Of a stretch of DNA of 64,000 nucleotides, positions 54,515-63,889 are shown one piece after another. Source of the DNA: Clostridium intestinale DSM 6191 (GTDB taxonomy: Bacteria; Bacillota; Clostridia; Clostridiales; Clostridiaceae). Numbering within the stretch: position 1 is the stretch's first letter; every line of letters starts with the position of its first letter. Where the stretch lies: positions 434,001 to 498,000 of the forward strand of contig NZ_FQXU01000005.1 in assembly GCF_900130055.1 (NCBI RefSeq). The letters run 5' to 3'. Below the pieces are notes generated by a model. That model made no database searches. It was not told the origin of the DNA and saw nothing but the letters and a program-made list of their open reading frames with translations. Both the position numbers and the translations under genes were made by a program.

Positions 54515-55823
54515 ATTTAACTGATAGTTCTATTTGTTTATCATATTCAGGAATAATATGGTTTTGATTAACAACTTTAAGTTTAAAATCATCTAAGTTA
54601 GGGATTTCGTAGGTTAGGGTTCCTTCGTCAGCTCTTATTAAATTAGGGTTAAAGCCATATTTTTGATTAACATAGGTATCATCATTATACTTTAATGAAA
54701 CTATATTAGGATCAAAGCAAACACCATCGAATTTATATTTAATTTCTAAATTGTTATTTTTATAAGAAGTTTCAAGAATATTTAAGACTAAGTCTTCAGA
54801 TATTCTGATAACATAAGGTTTAGGAAGATTTATTAAATCTTTTGCGGGGATTTCCTTAACTAACAAACTTGGAACATCATAATTGGTTTTATAAGGTATA
54901 ATCCAGATTTTATCTGGTCTTTCTTTTATAGATGAAAAATAATCTTCACCTGTTGAGGATCCATCTATTGAGGCTGAGGATCCTCTATAATTAAACAGTG
55001 TTTCATTTTTATCAGTTTTTATTATATAATGGAGGAATTTAAAGTCTTTACTAGCATTACTTATACTGTAAAAAGCTTTTGTATAAAATTGTCCTAAAGA
55101 AATTTCATCAAAATTAATATCTCCATATGGAGTTTTTAAAGGTTTATTGGTATCGGCATAATAAACTTTATCATATAATTTATCTTTAGGAAGGTTTAAA
55201 GATAAGTTCCATTTTCCATCAACACCATCAAAGTTTTTAATAGTATACTTTAGTTTTATATTATCATTTTCACTTATGTTTTTTATATCTAAAATATCTA
55301 TTATTGAAACCATGTCGTAAGTATATCCATTATCTTCTGAGATTAAGGTTCCATAGTCTTCAGTTAATGGATCTTCAACTTTCTTACCATTTACATTTAC
55401 ATCTGAGTCCCATATACCAGGAAGTGAATTAGGTTTATAGGGAGTAGTTGCTTCGTAACTTAGTATAATAGAATCACCACTTATAACTAAATTCTTAAAA
55501 TTAAAAGTTACATCAGAGTCCTTAGCAGTTATATTTAAGCTATTAATATAATCATCACTGTTATCTTTGTTAAAAATATCTAAAGATTTAAAAGAATCAA
55601 ATACGCTTGTAAGCTTGGCATAAACAGGGGATAAGAAGATAAATAAAAATATTAAAACAAAAGAAGCTACCATAGGAAGTCTTCGGAATCTGTTTATCTT
55701 AGTTGGTTGTGATTTAGGTTCTAAGGAATCGAGAATACTATCAGTAAAAACTATAAAGTCTTCAGGTACTTCAACTTTTGAAGTTATATTTTTTATTCTT
55801 TTATCAAAATTATTATTTACCAT
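54513..55823 (-). CDS. DUF4179 domain protein, probable anti-sigma factor
   Basis: 436 residues. The cytoplasmic N-terminus (1-48, EVPEDFIVFTDSILDSL) is followed by one membrane helix (about 49-68, MVASFVLIFLFIFLSPVYA) and a large outside domain of about 365 residues rich in strands. This is the layout of DUF4179 anti-sigma proteins. It overlaps the 3' end of the ECF sigma gene by 11 bp, so the two are co-translated. It probably holds the sigma factor at the membrane and senses an outside signal. No ZAS zinc motif is seen. Confidence 0.82.
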   Translation of the reverse strand: MVNNNFDKRIKNITSKVEVPEDFIVFTDSILDSLEPKSQPTKINRFRRLPMVASFVLIFLFIFLSPVYAKLTSVFDSFKSLDIFNKDNSDDYINSLNITAKDSDVTFNFKNLVISGDSIILSYEATTPYKPNSLPGIWDSDVNVNGKKVEDPLTEDYGTLISEDNGYTYDMVSIIDILDIKNISENDNIKLKYTIKNFDGVDGKWNLSLNLPKDKLYDKVYYADTNKPLKTPYGDINFDEISLGQFYTKAFYSISNASKDFKFLHYIIKTDKNETLFNYRGSSASIDGSSTGEDYFSSIKERPDKIWIIPYKTNYDVPSLLVKEIPAKDLINLPKPYVIRISEDLVLNILETSYKNNNLEIKYKFDGVCFDPNIVSLKYNDDTYVNQKYGFNPNLIRADEGTLTYEIPNLDDFKLKVVNQNHIIPEYDKQIELSVK

Positions 55824-56346
55824 TTACAAAACTCCCTTCTTTATTAGCATTCAAAATTAAATATAATTTATCTCTACCTCTGGATAACCTAGATTTAATA
55901 GTACCTTCTTTTATATTTGTGATTTTTGATATTTCACTTATTGATAAATCATTAAAATAGTAAAGAATAACTAAGATTTTTATATCATCATTTAAGGTGT
56001 TAATAGCTTCATATAAATCTAGATATTCATTAGGATCTTTATCATAGGTAATTTCATCAATTTCATTATTTAAGAAAATAATTTTAGAGTTTTTTCTTAA
56101 AATGTCATTACATTTGTTTATAAGTATACGTATTATCCAAGTTTTAAATAGTTTTTCATTTTCTAAGGTGTCTATCTTCTGATAAGCGGTTAATATAGTT
56201 TCGCTTACAGCATCTTTTATGTCTTCTTCATTTTTAAAGAAGCCTTTAGATATCTTGTACAAATCAATTCTTATGTCTTTGATTATTTGAGAAAAGGCTT
56301 CTTTATCACCTTTTTTAGCTTTTTTGACTAATAAAAACAATCTCAT
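55813..56346 (-). CDS. ECF-type RNA polymerase sigma factor
   Basis: About 177 residues. Region 2 spans 20-90 (KNEEDIKDAVSETILTAYQK, LFKTWIIRILINKCNDILRK) and region 4 spans 120-170 (LYYFNDLSISEISKITNIKEG then TIKSRLSRGRDKL). I start at ATG 56346 rather than 56361, because GGAGGG lies between them. The promoter upstream has an ECF-type -35 GGAACC and -10 CGTC, which points to autoregulation. The partner DUF4179 protein follows. Confidence 0.92.
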   Translation of the reverse strand: MRLFLLVKKAKKGDKEAFSQIIKDIRIDLYKISKGFFKNEEDIKDAVSETILTAYQKIDTLENEKLFKTWIIRILINKCNDILRKNSKIIFLNNEIDEITYDKDPNEYLDLYEAINTLNDDIKILVILYYFNDLSISEISKITNIKEGTIKSRLSRGRDKLYLILNANKEGSFVNGK

Positions 56347-56365
56347 CCCTCCTTCTTTCAACCAT

Positions 56366-56393
56366 TAGACGGATTGAAAAGGCTAACGGTTCC
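56366..56393 (-). promoter_or_regulatory. ECF-type promoter of the sigma/anti-sigma operon
   Basis: On the minus strand: GGAACC (56393-56388), 16 bp, CGTCTA (56371-56366). This fits the AAC / CGTC pattern of ECF promoters and suggests self-activation. Confidence 0.7.
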
Positions 56394-56445
56394 ATTATAA
56401 TACAATAAAAATAAAATACATATTGAAATTAACTAATAATAACTA

Positions 56446-56473
56446 TTGACAAGTATAAATTATTTGGTAAAAT
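56446..56473 (+). promoter_or_regulatory. SigA-type promoter of tpx
   Basis: TTGACA (56446-56451) and TAAAAT (56468-56473), 16 bp apart, about 95 bp before the tpx start. Confidence 0.6.
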
Positions 56474-56567
56474 ATAGTTGTATAGGAAAAGTAGTAAGTG
56501 TATATAATGAATATAGATAAAATTAATAATTGAATATAATATAGATAAACTGAGAGGAGATAGGATT

Positions 56568-57062
56568 ATGCAAGTAAATTTTAAAGGAAATCCAGTAACA
56601 TTAGTAGGAAAAGAAGTTAAGGTAGGAGATACATTTAGAGACTTTGTTGTTTCAAAAAATGATTTATCTCCATTAACATTAAAAGATACAAAGGGAGTAA
56701 GAATTTTTTTGGCAGTCCCATCTGTAGATACATCTGTTTGTGATTTAGAGGTTAGAACCTTTAATGAAAAAGTATCTGAACTTAAAGGGGTTACAGTTTA
56801 CACTGTATCAATGGATTTGCCTTTTGCTCAAGCAAGATGGTGTGCAGCAGAAGGAATTGAAAATGTAGTAACTGTTTCTGACTATAAAGATAGAGCTTTT
56901 GGAGAAGCTACTGGAACATATGTTAAAGAGTTGGGTCTTTTAACTAGAGCAGCTTTTGTAGTTGATTCAGATAATAAGGTAACTCATGTAGAATATTTAG
57001 GTGAAATAGCAGAGCAACCTAAGTTTGAAGAAATAATAAATGCAGCGAAGGCAGCAAAATAA
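56568..57062 (+). CDS. tpx: Thiol peroxidase (atypical 2-Cys peroxiredoxin)
   Basis: 164 residues, normal length. The peroxidatic Cys58 is in PSVDTSVCDLEVR and the resolving Cys92 in FAQARWCAAEGI, the Tpx arrangement. It reduces peroxides with thioredoxin in the cytoplasm. It is monocistronic, with a strong GAGGAGAT site and a strong terminator. Peroxide defence is expected in an anaerobe that meets air. Confidence 0.96.
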   Translation: MQVNFKGNPVTLVGKEVKVGDTFRDFVVSKNDLSPLTLKDTKGVRIFLAVPSVDTSVCDLEVRTFNEKVSELKGVTVYTVSMDLPFAQARWCAAEGIENVVTVSDYKDRAFGEATGTYVKELGLLTRAAFVVDSDNKVTHVEYLGEIAEQPKFEEIINAAKAAK

Positions 57063-57079
57063 TTAAATAAGTTTATAAG

Positions 57080-57128
57080 GGCTATGTAGTAAGGCTTTAG
57101 AAGATCCTTATTACATAGCCTTCTTTTT
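57080..57128 (+). terminator. Terminator of tpx
   Basis: A 15-bp stem with one mismatch (57080-57094 with 57106-57120) followed by T's. Confidence 0.9.
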
Positions 57129-57218
57129 GGTTTTATGTGGTAAAATAGAATTGCTAATAAAATTCAAATTGACCATTTATTAGATTTTAACATGGCTTTT
57201 AAAAGGTGAGGTAAAGAA

Positions 57219-58040
57219 ATGAAGAAGGATAAAAAGATAATAGTACAATTTACGGTTTTAACATTTTTTATAGCCTATATTGTAGCAGGTATATTGATTG
57301 TTCTTGAACAATTTGGATATTCGGTTCATAATTGGGTTAACTCGTTAGGGGAATTCGTAATGAATATTCCTTTTGCCATATATATTTTATCGCCTGCTAT
57401 TGCATCATATATAGTTCTTAAGAAAAATAATAAAATAACAGGTCTTAAAGAATGGCTCAAAACTGTTTTTTACGTCAAGAATAAAATATCTCTCTATTTG
57501 TTCGTTATTGGAGGGCTTGCGCTTTATTTTTTGACTCATATGGTAGTTACAGGAACCACTAAAATGGTCCTTCCATTTTATATGATTTTTCTTTCTTTGC
57601 CTGGTAATCTTATTATTGGTGGTTTAGAGGAATCTGGTTGGATGTACGTATTGCAGCCTAGACTTGATAAAAAATATGGTTTTATTATATCTTCTATTTT
57701 GGCTGGCCTCATTTGGATTCCATGGCATATCCCACTTTTCTTTATTCCAGGGACGAATCATGGAGATGGACTAATTAACTTTTGGATGTTTTCGGTTCAA
57801 CTCATAGCGTTTCGTTTTTTCAACGGAGCAATTTACAAGATATCAGGAAAAGGCCGTGTGTTTATGTGTGTATTATTTCACACCATGTTTAACGCAGCAT
57901 CCCCTCTCTTTGGTACAATGACTATGACTTGGACAGGGACTATTGCCGCGAATTCTGTTATTGTTCTTGTGTCGATTATAACAGTTGTAATATACAACAA
58001 AAAGAGTAAACCAATAGTACAAAATAAGGTGATTAAGTAA
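57219..58040 (+). CDS. CPBP family intramembrane metalloprotease
   Basis: 273 residues with about seven to eight membrane helices. CPBP/CAAX motifs are in order: EESGWMYVLQPRL (motif 1, EExxx..R), WIPWHIPLFF (motif 2, Phe/Trp-x3-His) and FHTMFNAASPLFG (motif 3, His-x3-Asn). Such enzymes are membrane proteases, some linked to bacteriocin immunity or export, but the target here is unknown. It is a single gene behind AAAGGTGAGG. Some stretches use more G and C in codons than its neighbours, a weak hint of transfer. Confidence 0.88.
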   Translation: MKKDKKIIVQFTVLTFFIAYIVAGILIVLEQFGYSVHNWVNSLGEFVMNIPFAIYILSPAIASYIVLKKNNKITGLKEWLKTVFYVKNKISLYLFVIGGLALYFLTHMVVTGTTKMVLPFYMIFLSLPGNLIIGGLEESGWMYVLQPRLDKKYGFIISSILAGLIWIPWHIPLFFIPGTNHGDGLINFWMFSVQLIAFRFFNGAIYKISGKGRVFMCVLFHTMFNAASPLFGTMTMTWTGTIAANSVIVLVSIITVVIYNKKSKPIVQNKVIK

Positions 58041-58141
58041 TATTTGATAGTCAATTGTTAATTCTAAAATGCCATAGACATAATTACTCTTTACGTGTAA
58101 AATATTATATTAGTCAATGGATGTAGAAAGGAATGAATTTA

Positions 58142-59083
58142 ATGCAAGGAACTTGGATGGAAGTTAAGGTAATAACAAAAAGCGAGGCTCTTGAACTAGT
58201 ATCAGCTATTTTTTACTCGTTAGATTGTAAGGGGGTAGCTATAGAGGATCCTAATGATATATTAGATAGAGAGCAAGGACCTTTAACTTGGGATTTTGCA
58301 GATTTAAATATATTAGAATATAAAGGAAAAGCAGCTTGTGTAAAAGGGTATTTTGCAGAAGAAGATAAGATAGAAGAAGTAGTTACTTATATTAAAGAGA
58401 AAGTTGAAGAGCTAAAAGAAATGGGCTTCGATTTGGGAGATGCAGAAGTTATCTCTACAAAGATGAAAGAAGAAGATTGGGCAAACAACTGGAAGCAGTA
58501 CTACAAACCAACTAAGATAGGTAAAAAGATTGTAATTAAACCTATATGGGAAGACTATAAGGCAGAAGGCGAGGATTTAATAGTTGAACTAGATCCAGGT
58601 ATGGCTTTTGGCACAGGAACTCATGAAACTACTAGAATGTGTGTTGCGGCTTTAGAAAGATACACAAAAGAAGATACTGTAGTTTTTGATATAGGAACTG
58701 GTTCAGGAATTCTTGCAATAGTTGCAGCTAAACTTGGAGCTAAGCATGTAGTTGGTGTTGACTTAGACCCCGTAGCAGTAGACTCTGCAAAAGAGAATTT
58801 AACATTTAATGATGTTAACAATATAGAAATACTAGAAGGTAATCTTTTAGATGTAGTTGATGGAAAAGCAGATTTAGTTGTTGCAAACATCATAGCAGAA
58901 ATAATCTGTATTTTAACCCCAGATGTTAAAAAGGCACTTAATAAAGATGGAATCTTTATAACATCAGGAATAATTCATGATAGAAGAGAAATGGTTATAG
59001 CTAATCTTGAAGAAAATGGTTTTGAAGTTATAGAAGTTAATAAAGATGGCGAGTGGAATTGTATAATTGCAAAGTTGAAATAA
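58142..59083 (+). CDS. prmA: Ribosomal protein L11 methyltransferase
   Basis: About 313 residues. The N-terminal substrate domain (MQGTWMEVKVITKSEA) is followed by a Rossmann methyltransferase with the SAM motif VFDIGTGSGILAIVAAKLGA and LVVANIIAEII. It trimethylates L11. I prefer ATG 58142, as the family starts just before the WxEV segment; ATG 58133 is 2 nt from the AAAGG and less suitable. First gene of prmA-rsmE-mtaB-hit, a standard Firmicute order that often follows dnaJ directly. Here about 7 kb lies between them. Confidence 0.95.
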   Translation: MQGTWMEVKVITKSEALELVSAIFYSLDCKGVAIEDPNDILDREQGPLTWDFADLNILEYKGKAACVKGYFAEEDKIEEVVTYIKEKVEELKEMGFDLGDAEVISTKMKEEDWANNWKQYYKPTKIGKKIVIKPIWEDYKAEGEDLIVELDPGMAFGTGTHETTRMCVAALERYTKEDTVVFDIGTGSGILAIVAAKLGAKHVVGVDLDPVAVDSAKENLTFNDVNNIEILEGNLLDVVDGKADLVVANIIAEIICILTPDVKKALNKDGIFITSGIIHDRREMVIANLEENGFEVIEVNKDGEWNCIIAKLK

Positions 59084-59095
59084 GGAGAGAAGAGA

Positions 59096-59842
59096 ATGCA
59101 TAAGTTTTTTACTCCTAAAGAACTGTTTTATGAGAATGAGGCTAGAATACTAGGTGAAGATGTTAAACATATATATAGAGTTCTAAGACTTGAAGAAGGC
59201 GAAAAAGTAGTTATAAACAATCTTCAAGGAGAAGAGTTTTTAGGAAGAATATCAGAAATAACTAAGACTGAAGTTAAAGTAGTTATAGATGAAAAGTTAG
59301 AAGTTAATAATGAAAGCCCACTTGAAGTATATCTTTATCAAGGACTTCCTAAAGCTGCAAAGATGGACTTAATTGTTCAAAAAGGAACAGAACTTGGATT
59401 TAAAGAAATAACTCCAATAATAACCGAGCGAGTTGACGTTAAGTTAAAGGGTGAGTTTAAGAAGTTAGACAGACTTGAGAGAATAGCTTTAGAAGCTTCA
59501 AAACAAAGTAAGAGAACTTTTATACCTAAGATAAACTCTCCTATTTCTTTTAAAGAGTTAGAGGAAGAGTTAAAACTTATGGACTTAGTTGTAGTTCCTT
59601 ATGAAAATGCTGAAAACTTTGGAGTTAAGTCTTTAGTTAAAAATTTAGATAAAAGTGTAAACAAACTTGGGATTATAATAGGTCCTGAAGGTGGGTTTGA
59701 AGAAGAAGAAATAAACAAACTTAAAGATAATGGAGCTTATATTGTAACTTTAGGACCAAGGATTCTAAGAACTGAAACAGCTGGTTTTGTTTGTGGATCA
59801 TTGCTTCAATATGAGCTTGGAGATTTAGGAGGAAATGAGTAA
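59096..59842 (+). CDS. rsmE: 16S rRNA (uracil1498-N3)-methyltransferase
   Basis: 248 residues. An N-terminal PUA-like domain (FFTPKELFYENEARILGEDV, HIYRVLRLEEGE) precedes a SPOUT knot with GIIIGPEGGFEEEEI and LGPRILRTETA. It modifies the decoding region of 16S rRNA. Its TAA stop shares a base with the ATG of mtaB. Confidence 0.96.
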   Translation: MHKFFTPKELFYENEARILGEDVKHIYRVLRLEEGEKVVINNLQGEEFLGRISEITKTEVKVVIDEKLEVNNESPLEVYLYQGLPKAAKMDLIVQKGTELGFKEITPIITERVDVKLKGEFKKLDRLERIALEASKQSKRTFIPKINSPISFKELEEELKLMDLVVVPYENAENFGVKSLVKNLDKSVNKLGIIIGPEGGFEEEEINKLKDNGAYIVTLGPRILRTETAGFVCGSLLQYELGDLGGNE

Positions 59843-61149
59843 TGAAAGTGGCATTTGCGACATTAGGTTGCAGGGTTAATGTATATGAATCAGAAGCTAT
59901 GATGGAAAAGTTTATAAGAGAAGGATATGAAGTTGTAGACTTTAGCGAAGTTGCAGATGTTTATGTTATAAATACCTGCTCAGTTACTAACATGGGAGAT
60001 AAAAAATCTAGACAGATGATTTCTAGAGGAAGAAGACAAAATCCAGATGCTGTTATTGCGGCGGTAGGATGTTACTCTCAGATAGCTCCTAATGAGGTTA
60101 GTAGCATAGAAGGCATAGATGTAGTACTAGGTTCAAGAAACAAGGGAGAAGTGGTCTATTGGGTTAATAAAGCTAAAGATGAAGGTAAGATGCAGGTTCA
60201 AGTTTCAGAAGTTCTTAGAAATAAGGAATTTGAAGATTTGAGAATCGAAGAGTATCAAGATAAAACTAGAGCTTTCTTAAAAATACAAGATGGGTGTAAT
60301 AGGTTTTGTGCCTATTGTTTAATACCATATACTAGAGGTGCAGTTTGCTCTAAGGATCCTAAAAAGGTTATAGAAGAAGTTAAAGTTTTAGCTGAAAATG
60401 GATTTAAGGAAATAATCCTTTCAGGAATACATATAGCTTCCTATGGAGTAGAATTAGATGAGAAGATAACTCTTATAGATATAATAGAGGAAATTGAAAA
60501 TATAGATGGGATTGAAAGAGTTAGAATAGGATCTATTGATCCAACTTTCTTTACTGAAGAAGTAGTTGAAAGAATTACAAAGTTTAAAAAACTTTGCCCT
60601 CACTTCCATCTTTCATTACAAAGTGCTTCTAATGGAACTCTTAAAAGAATGAATAGAAGATATAACATAGAAGAATATGAGAGTATAGTTAATATTTTAA
60701 GGGGAAAGATAAAAGATGTGTCTTTAACTACAGACATAATAGTTGGATTCCCAGGCGAAACAGAAGAAGAGTTTAATGAAACTTATAAGACTTTAAGTAA
60801 AATAAAGTTATCTAAGATGCATATATTTAAATATTCCCCTAGAAAAGGTACTAGAGCTGCTGACATGGAAAATCAGATAGATGGAAATGTCAAAGAGGAA
60901 AGAAGTAAAAAACTAATAGAGTTAGATCTGAAAAATGAAAAAGAATTTATAGAAAAATATATAGAAACAGAAATTCCTGTTTTATTTGAGCAAAAGGTAA
61001 AAAATGAACAGGACTTATATGAAGGATATACTCATAACTACATAAAGGTTATAGTTTGTTCTAAAGAAAAAAACTTAATAGGTAAAATTATTAAAGTAAA
61101 AATAAATGATGCAGGAAATGGAGTAGCCTATGGAGAAATAATAGATTAA
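59842..61149 (+). CDS. mtaB: tRNA (t6A37-C2) methylthiotransferase
   Basis: 435 residues. The MTTase N-terminal domain has three cluster cysteines (TLGCRVNVYE, NTCSVTN, AVGCYSQ). The radical SAM core has CNRFCAYCLIPYTRG, and a C-terminal TRAM-like domain follows. It converts t6A to ms2t6A at position 37 of tRNAs reading ANN codons. It starts inside the stop of rsmE, with GGAGGAAATGAG just upstream. hit follows after 12 bp. Confidence 0.95.
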   Translation: MKVAFATLGCRVNVYESEAMMEKFIREGYEVVDFSEVADVYVINTCSVTNMGDKKSRQMISRGRRQNPDAVIAAVGCYSQIAPNEVSSIEGIDVVLGSRNKGEVVYWVNKAKDEGKMQVQVSEVLRNKEFEDLRIEEYQDKTRAFLKIQDGCNRFCAYCLIPYTRGAVCSKDPKKVIEEVKVLAENGFKEIILSGIHIASYGVELDEKITLIDIIEEIENIDGIERVRIGSIDPTFFTEEVVERITKFKKLCPHFHLSLQSASNGTLKRMNRRYNIEEYESIVNILRGKIKDVSLTTDIIVGFPGETEEEFNETYKTLSKIKLSKMHIFKYSPRKGTRAADMENQIDGNVKEERSKKLIELDLKNEKEFIEKYIETEIPVLFEQKVKNEQDLYEGYTHNYIKVIVCSKEKNLIGKIIKVKINDAGNGVAYGEIID

Positions 61150-61506
<357 letters not shown>

Positions 61507-61525
61507 CAATAATTATATGAAGTTC

Positions 61526-61555
61526 TTGACATTGTAAAATATAGTATTGTATAAT
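61526..61555 (+). promoter_or_regulatory. SigA-type promoter of rpsU-yqeY
   Basis: A perfect TTGACA (61526-61531) and a perfect TATAAT (61550-61555), 18 bp apart, 70 bp before rpsU. Confidence 0.8.
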
Positions 61556-61625
61556 ATAGCGTGTGTTGTTTAAAGCCCACGGCTGTGCATTATAACATAT
61601 TAGCTAGCGGAGGGAGGGATAGTAG

Positions 61626-61802
61626 ATGTCAGAAATTAGAGTTGGAGAAAATGAAACACTAGAAAGTGCTTTAAGAAGATTCAAAAGAAAATGCGCTAGA
61701 GCAGGTGTTCTTTCAGAAGTAAGAAAAAGAGAACATTATGAAAAACCAAGCGTTAAGAGAAAGAAAAAATCAGAAGCTGCTAGAAAGAGAAAGTTTAAAT
61801 AA
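61626..61802 (+). CDS. rpsU: 30S ribosomal protein S21
   Basis: 58 residues, the normal length, very basic. [20 protein letters not shown] and a tail of Arg/Lys (EAARKRKFK) are diagnostic. It helps start translation on the small subunit. A strong GGAGGGAGGG site lies upstream. The yqeY gene follows after about 45 bp, a conserved Firmicute pair. Confidence 0.97.
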   Translation: MSEIRVGENETLESALRRFKRKCARAGVLSEVRKREHYEKPSVKRKKKSEAARKRKFK

Positions 61803-61846
61803 TAGCAGAGTTCTATAAAAGAATTTCTTTGAAAGAAGGTATTATA

Positions 61847-62296
61847 TTGCCAACAATAAAAGAAAGACTTCAAGAGGACTGGAAACAGGCTTTAAAGGCA
61901 AGAGAAAAATTTAAGGCTGAAGTTTTAAGCATGGCTAAAGCAGCTGTACTTTTAGTTGAAAAAACTAACAATGTCAAAATTGAAGATGAGCAAGTTATAG
62001 AAATTTTAGCAAGAGAAATCAAGCAAAGAAAAGAAGCTATGCTTGAGTTTGAAAAGGGAAATAGACAGGATCTTGTAGATAAGTCTAAGACTGAGATTGA
62101 GATTTTGCTAAATTACCTTCCTCAACAGTTAAACGAGAATGAAATTCTTGAAATTGTAAAACAAGCTGCGCTTGAAGTTGGTGCCAACTCTCCTAAGGAG
62201 ATGGGAAAAGTTATGGCGAAAGTCAGACCTTTAACTGTAGGCCGTGCTGATGGTAAACTTGTAAGTTCAATTGTTAAAGAATATTTAAGTAAATAA
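61847..62296 (+). CDS. yqeY: GatB/YqeY domain-containing protein
   Basis: 149 residues, usual length. It is related to the C-terminal tRNA-contacting domain of GatB. ALKAREKFKAEVLSMAKAAV, QLNENEILEIVKQAA and KEMGKVMAKVRPLTVGRADG are strong family matches. Function is uncertain, possibly linked to tRNA-dependent amidation. The start is TTG 61847, with AGAAGGT 7 nt upstream. A longer start at 61829 lies before that site and is less likely. Confidence 0.93.
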   Translation: MPTIKERLQEDWKQALKAREKFKAEVLSMAKAAVLLVEKTNNVKIEDEQVIEILAREIKQRKEAMLEFEKGNRQDLVDKSKTEIEILLNYLPQQLNENEILEIVKQAALEVGANSPKEMGKVMAKVRPLTVGRADGKLVSSIVKEYLSK

Positions 62297-62307
62297 TTTT
62301 ACGTTAT

Positions 62308-62338
62308 AAAAGGAGTTCACTTTGTGAGCTCCTTTTTT
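62308..62338 (+). terminator. Terminator of rpsU-yqeY
   Basis: AAGGAGTTCAC (62310-62320) pairs with GTGAGCTCCTT (62324-62334), one G-T, followed by T's. Confidence 0.9.
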
Positions 62339-62440
62339 ACATACCATGAAATATCAATATAAATGATATTTTAAAATTTGTAATTTAATAAACCACATCA
62401 TCATAAATTAATATGAAATGATTTTTTTTTGAGGGGTTTT

Positions 62441-62725
62441 ATGGAGTCTAAGTGGAATAGAGCAAAAATGAAGTTAGCTGAAAACCTAGAAATACCAAAT
62501 GATGTCATATTAAGTACGCCGAAAATAACTATCTCAAGTAATAATGAAATATCTATAGAGAATCATAAAGGGATAATAGCCTTTGAAAGAGAGTATATAA
62601 AGATAAATTCTAAAATAGGGACTATAACCATAAATGGAAAAGACTTTGAGATAGCTTTTATTGGAGGTCAGACTATAGTAATTCAAGGAGAGTTCAAATC
62701 AGTAATTTATGAGGGGATGGGGTAA
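62441..62725 (+). CDS. yqfC: Sporulation protein YqfC
   Basis: About 94 residues of the YabP/YqfC family: a small soluble protein with LAENLEIPNDVILSTPKIT and IENHKGIIAFEREYIKIN. In Bacillus it is made in the mother cell under SigE. I start at ATG 62441; the TTG at 62429 lies before the GAGGGG site. It is followed without a gap by yqfD. No clear SigE promoter could be marked in the AT-rich 100 bp upstream. Confidence 0.93.
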   Translation: MESKWNRAKMKLAENLEIPNDVILSTPKITISSNNEISIENHKGIIAFEREYIKINSKIGTITINGKDFEIAFIGGQTIVIQGEFKSVIYEGMG

Positions 62726-63862
62726 ATGGAGATATTAAAAAAACTTAAAAAGGGAACAATAACTATAGAGGTAAGAGCTATGATTCCAGAGAAATTTATC
62801 AATTTACTTTGGAGTCATGGCATTTATTCTAAAAATATTAGAAAAGTTGATTTAACAACATTTCTTGTGGAGATAAACTTAGTAGACCTTAAAGAAGTTC
62901 AAACTATAGCCAAAAGAATAAATGCAAAAGTAAAGGTTGTTGGGAAAAAAGGTTTAGCTTTTTATCTTATAAAAGCTAAAAGGCAAGTTTCTTTATGTGT
63001 AGCTGGAATAATATTTTTGGGGGTTATGTTCTACTTGTCTACATATATTTGGAGTATAGAGATTAACACTAAAAAAATATTGTCACCTTTTGAGATTAGA
63101 AGACAATTAAATTCATTAAATGTAAAACCTGGTGTTAAGAAAACATCTTTAGATGTTTATGCTTTAGAAAAGCAGCTAGAAGACACTAATAGCGATATAA
63201 TGTGGGTAAAAGCAAGAATAGAAGGCTCTACCTTGAAGGTAGATATTGAAGAGAAGGTAAACCCACCAGAGATTAAAGAAAAAGAAGACAATGAAGGTGT
63301 AATTGCTAAGATAGACGGGGTTATAAAAAGGATTTATACAATTTCAGGAACTGCTGTTGTTAAGCCTGGTGATATAGTTAAGGCTGGAGATTTGCTTATA
63401 AAGCCATATCAAGGAAAAGAAGGGATTGAATATCCAACTAAAGCAGAAGGTAAGGTTATGGCAAGTACGGCCTATGAAAAGATATTAGAGGTACAAATAA
63501 GCGGTAAGTCAAAAGAGAGAACAGGAGAAAAAGATAAAGCTATATATGTCGAAGTTCTAGGAAAGAAAATTTATCTAAAAAAGCCTATAAAAACATATAA
63601 GGACTATGATAAAATAGAAGTCAAAGATAACTTTATAAAAAGTGAAGTTTATTATGAGGTTTCAGAGAAAGAGCTAAACTTAAACGAAGATGAGGTTAAG
63701 CTTAATGTGCTAAATAAGTCAAGAGAGGCAGTTTTAAAAGAGATTGATAAGAAAGATACCATAGTACAAGAAATTCAAGATGTTGAAAACATAGGGGATG
63801 GAAAAATCATAATAAAAAATAAGTTTATAGTAGAGCAAGATATATCACAAATGAACAATTAA
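62726..63862 (+). CDS. yqfD: Sporulation protein YqfD
   Basis: 378 residues. The N-terminal domain (1-85) has the VRAMIPEKFINLLWSHGIY start. One membrane helix is near residues 90-110 (VSLCVAGIIFLGVMFYLSTY). A long outside part with DIMWVKARIEGSTLKVDIEEK and a barrel-sandwich-like PGDIVKAGDLLI motif follows. It acts in the mother cell during sporulation. The ATG immediately follows the yqfC stop. Confidence 0.95.
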   Translation: MEILKKLKKGTITIEVRAMIPEKFINLLWSHGIYSKNIRKVDLTTFLVEINLVDLKEVQTIAKRINAKVKVVGKKGLAFYLIKAKRQVSLCVAGIIFLGVMFYLSTYIWSIEINTKKILSPFEIRRQLNSLNVKPGVKKTSLDVYALEKQLEDTNSDIMWVKARIEGSTLKVDIEEKVNPPEIKEKEDNEGVIAKIDGVIKRIYTISGTAVVKPGDIVKAGDLLIKPYQGKEGIEYPTKAEGKVMASTAYEKILEVQISGKSKERTGEKDKAIYVEVLGKKIYLKKPIKTYKDYDKIEVKDNFIKSEVYYEVSEKELNLNEDEVKLNVLNKSREAVLKEIDKKDTIVQEIQDVENIGDGKIIIKNKFIVEQDISQMNN

Positions 63863-63889
63863 CTTTAATAATAAAAAGTAGGTGAAACT

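Noticed and set aside
57219-58040. CPBP protein as bacteriocin immunity protein
   Set aside because: No bacteriocin precursor or exporter genes are adjacent, so only the family can be stated.
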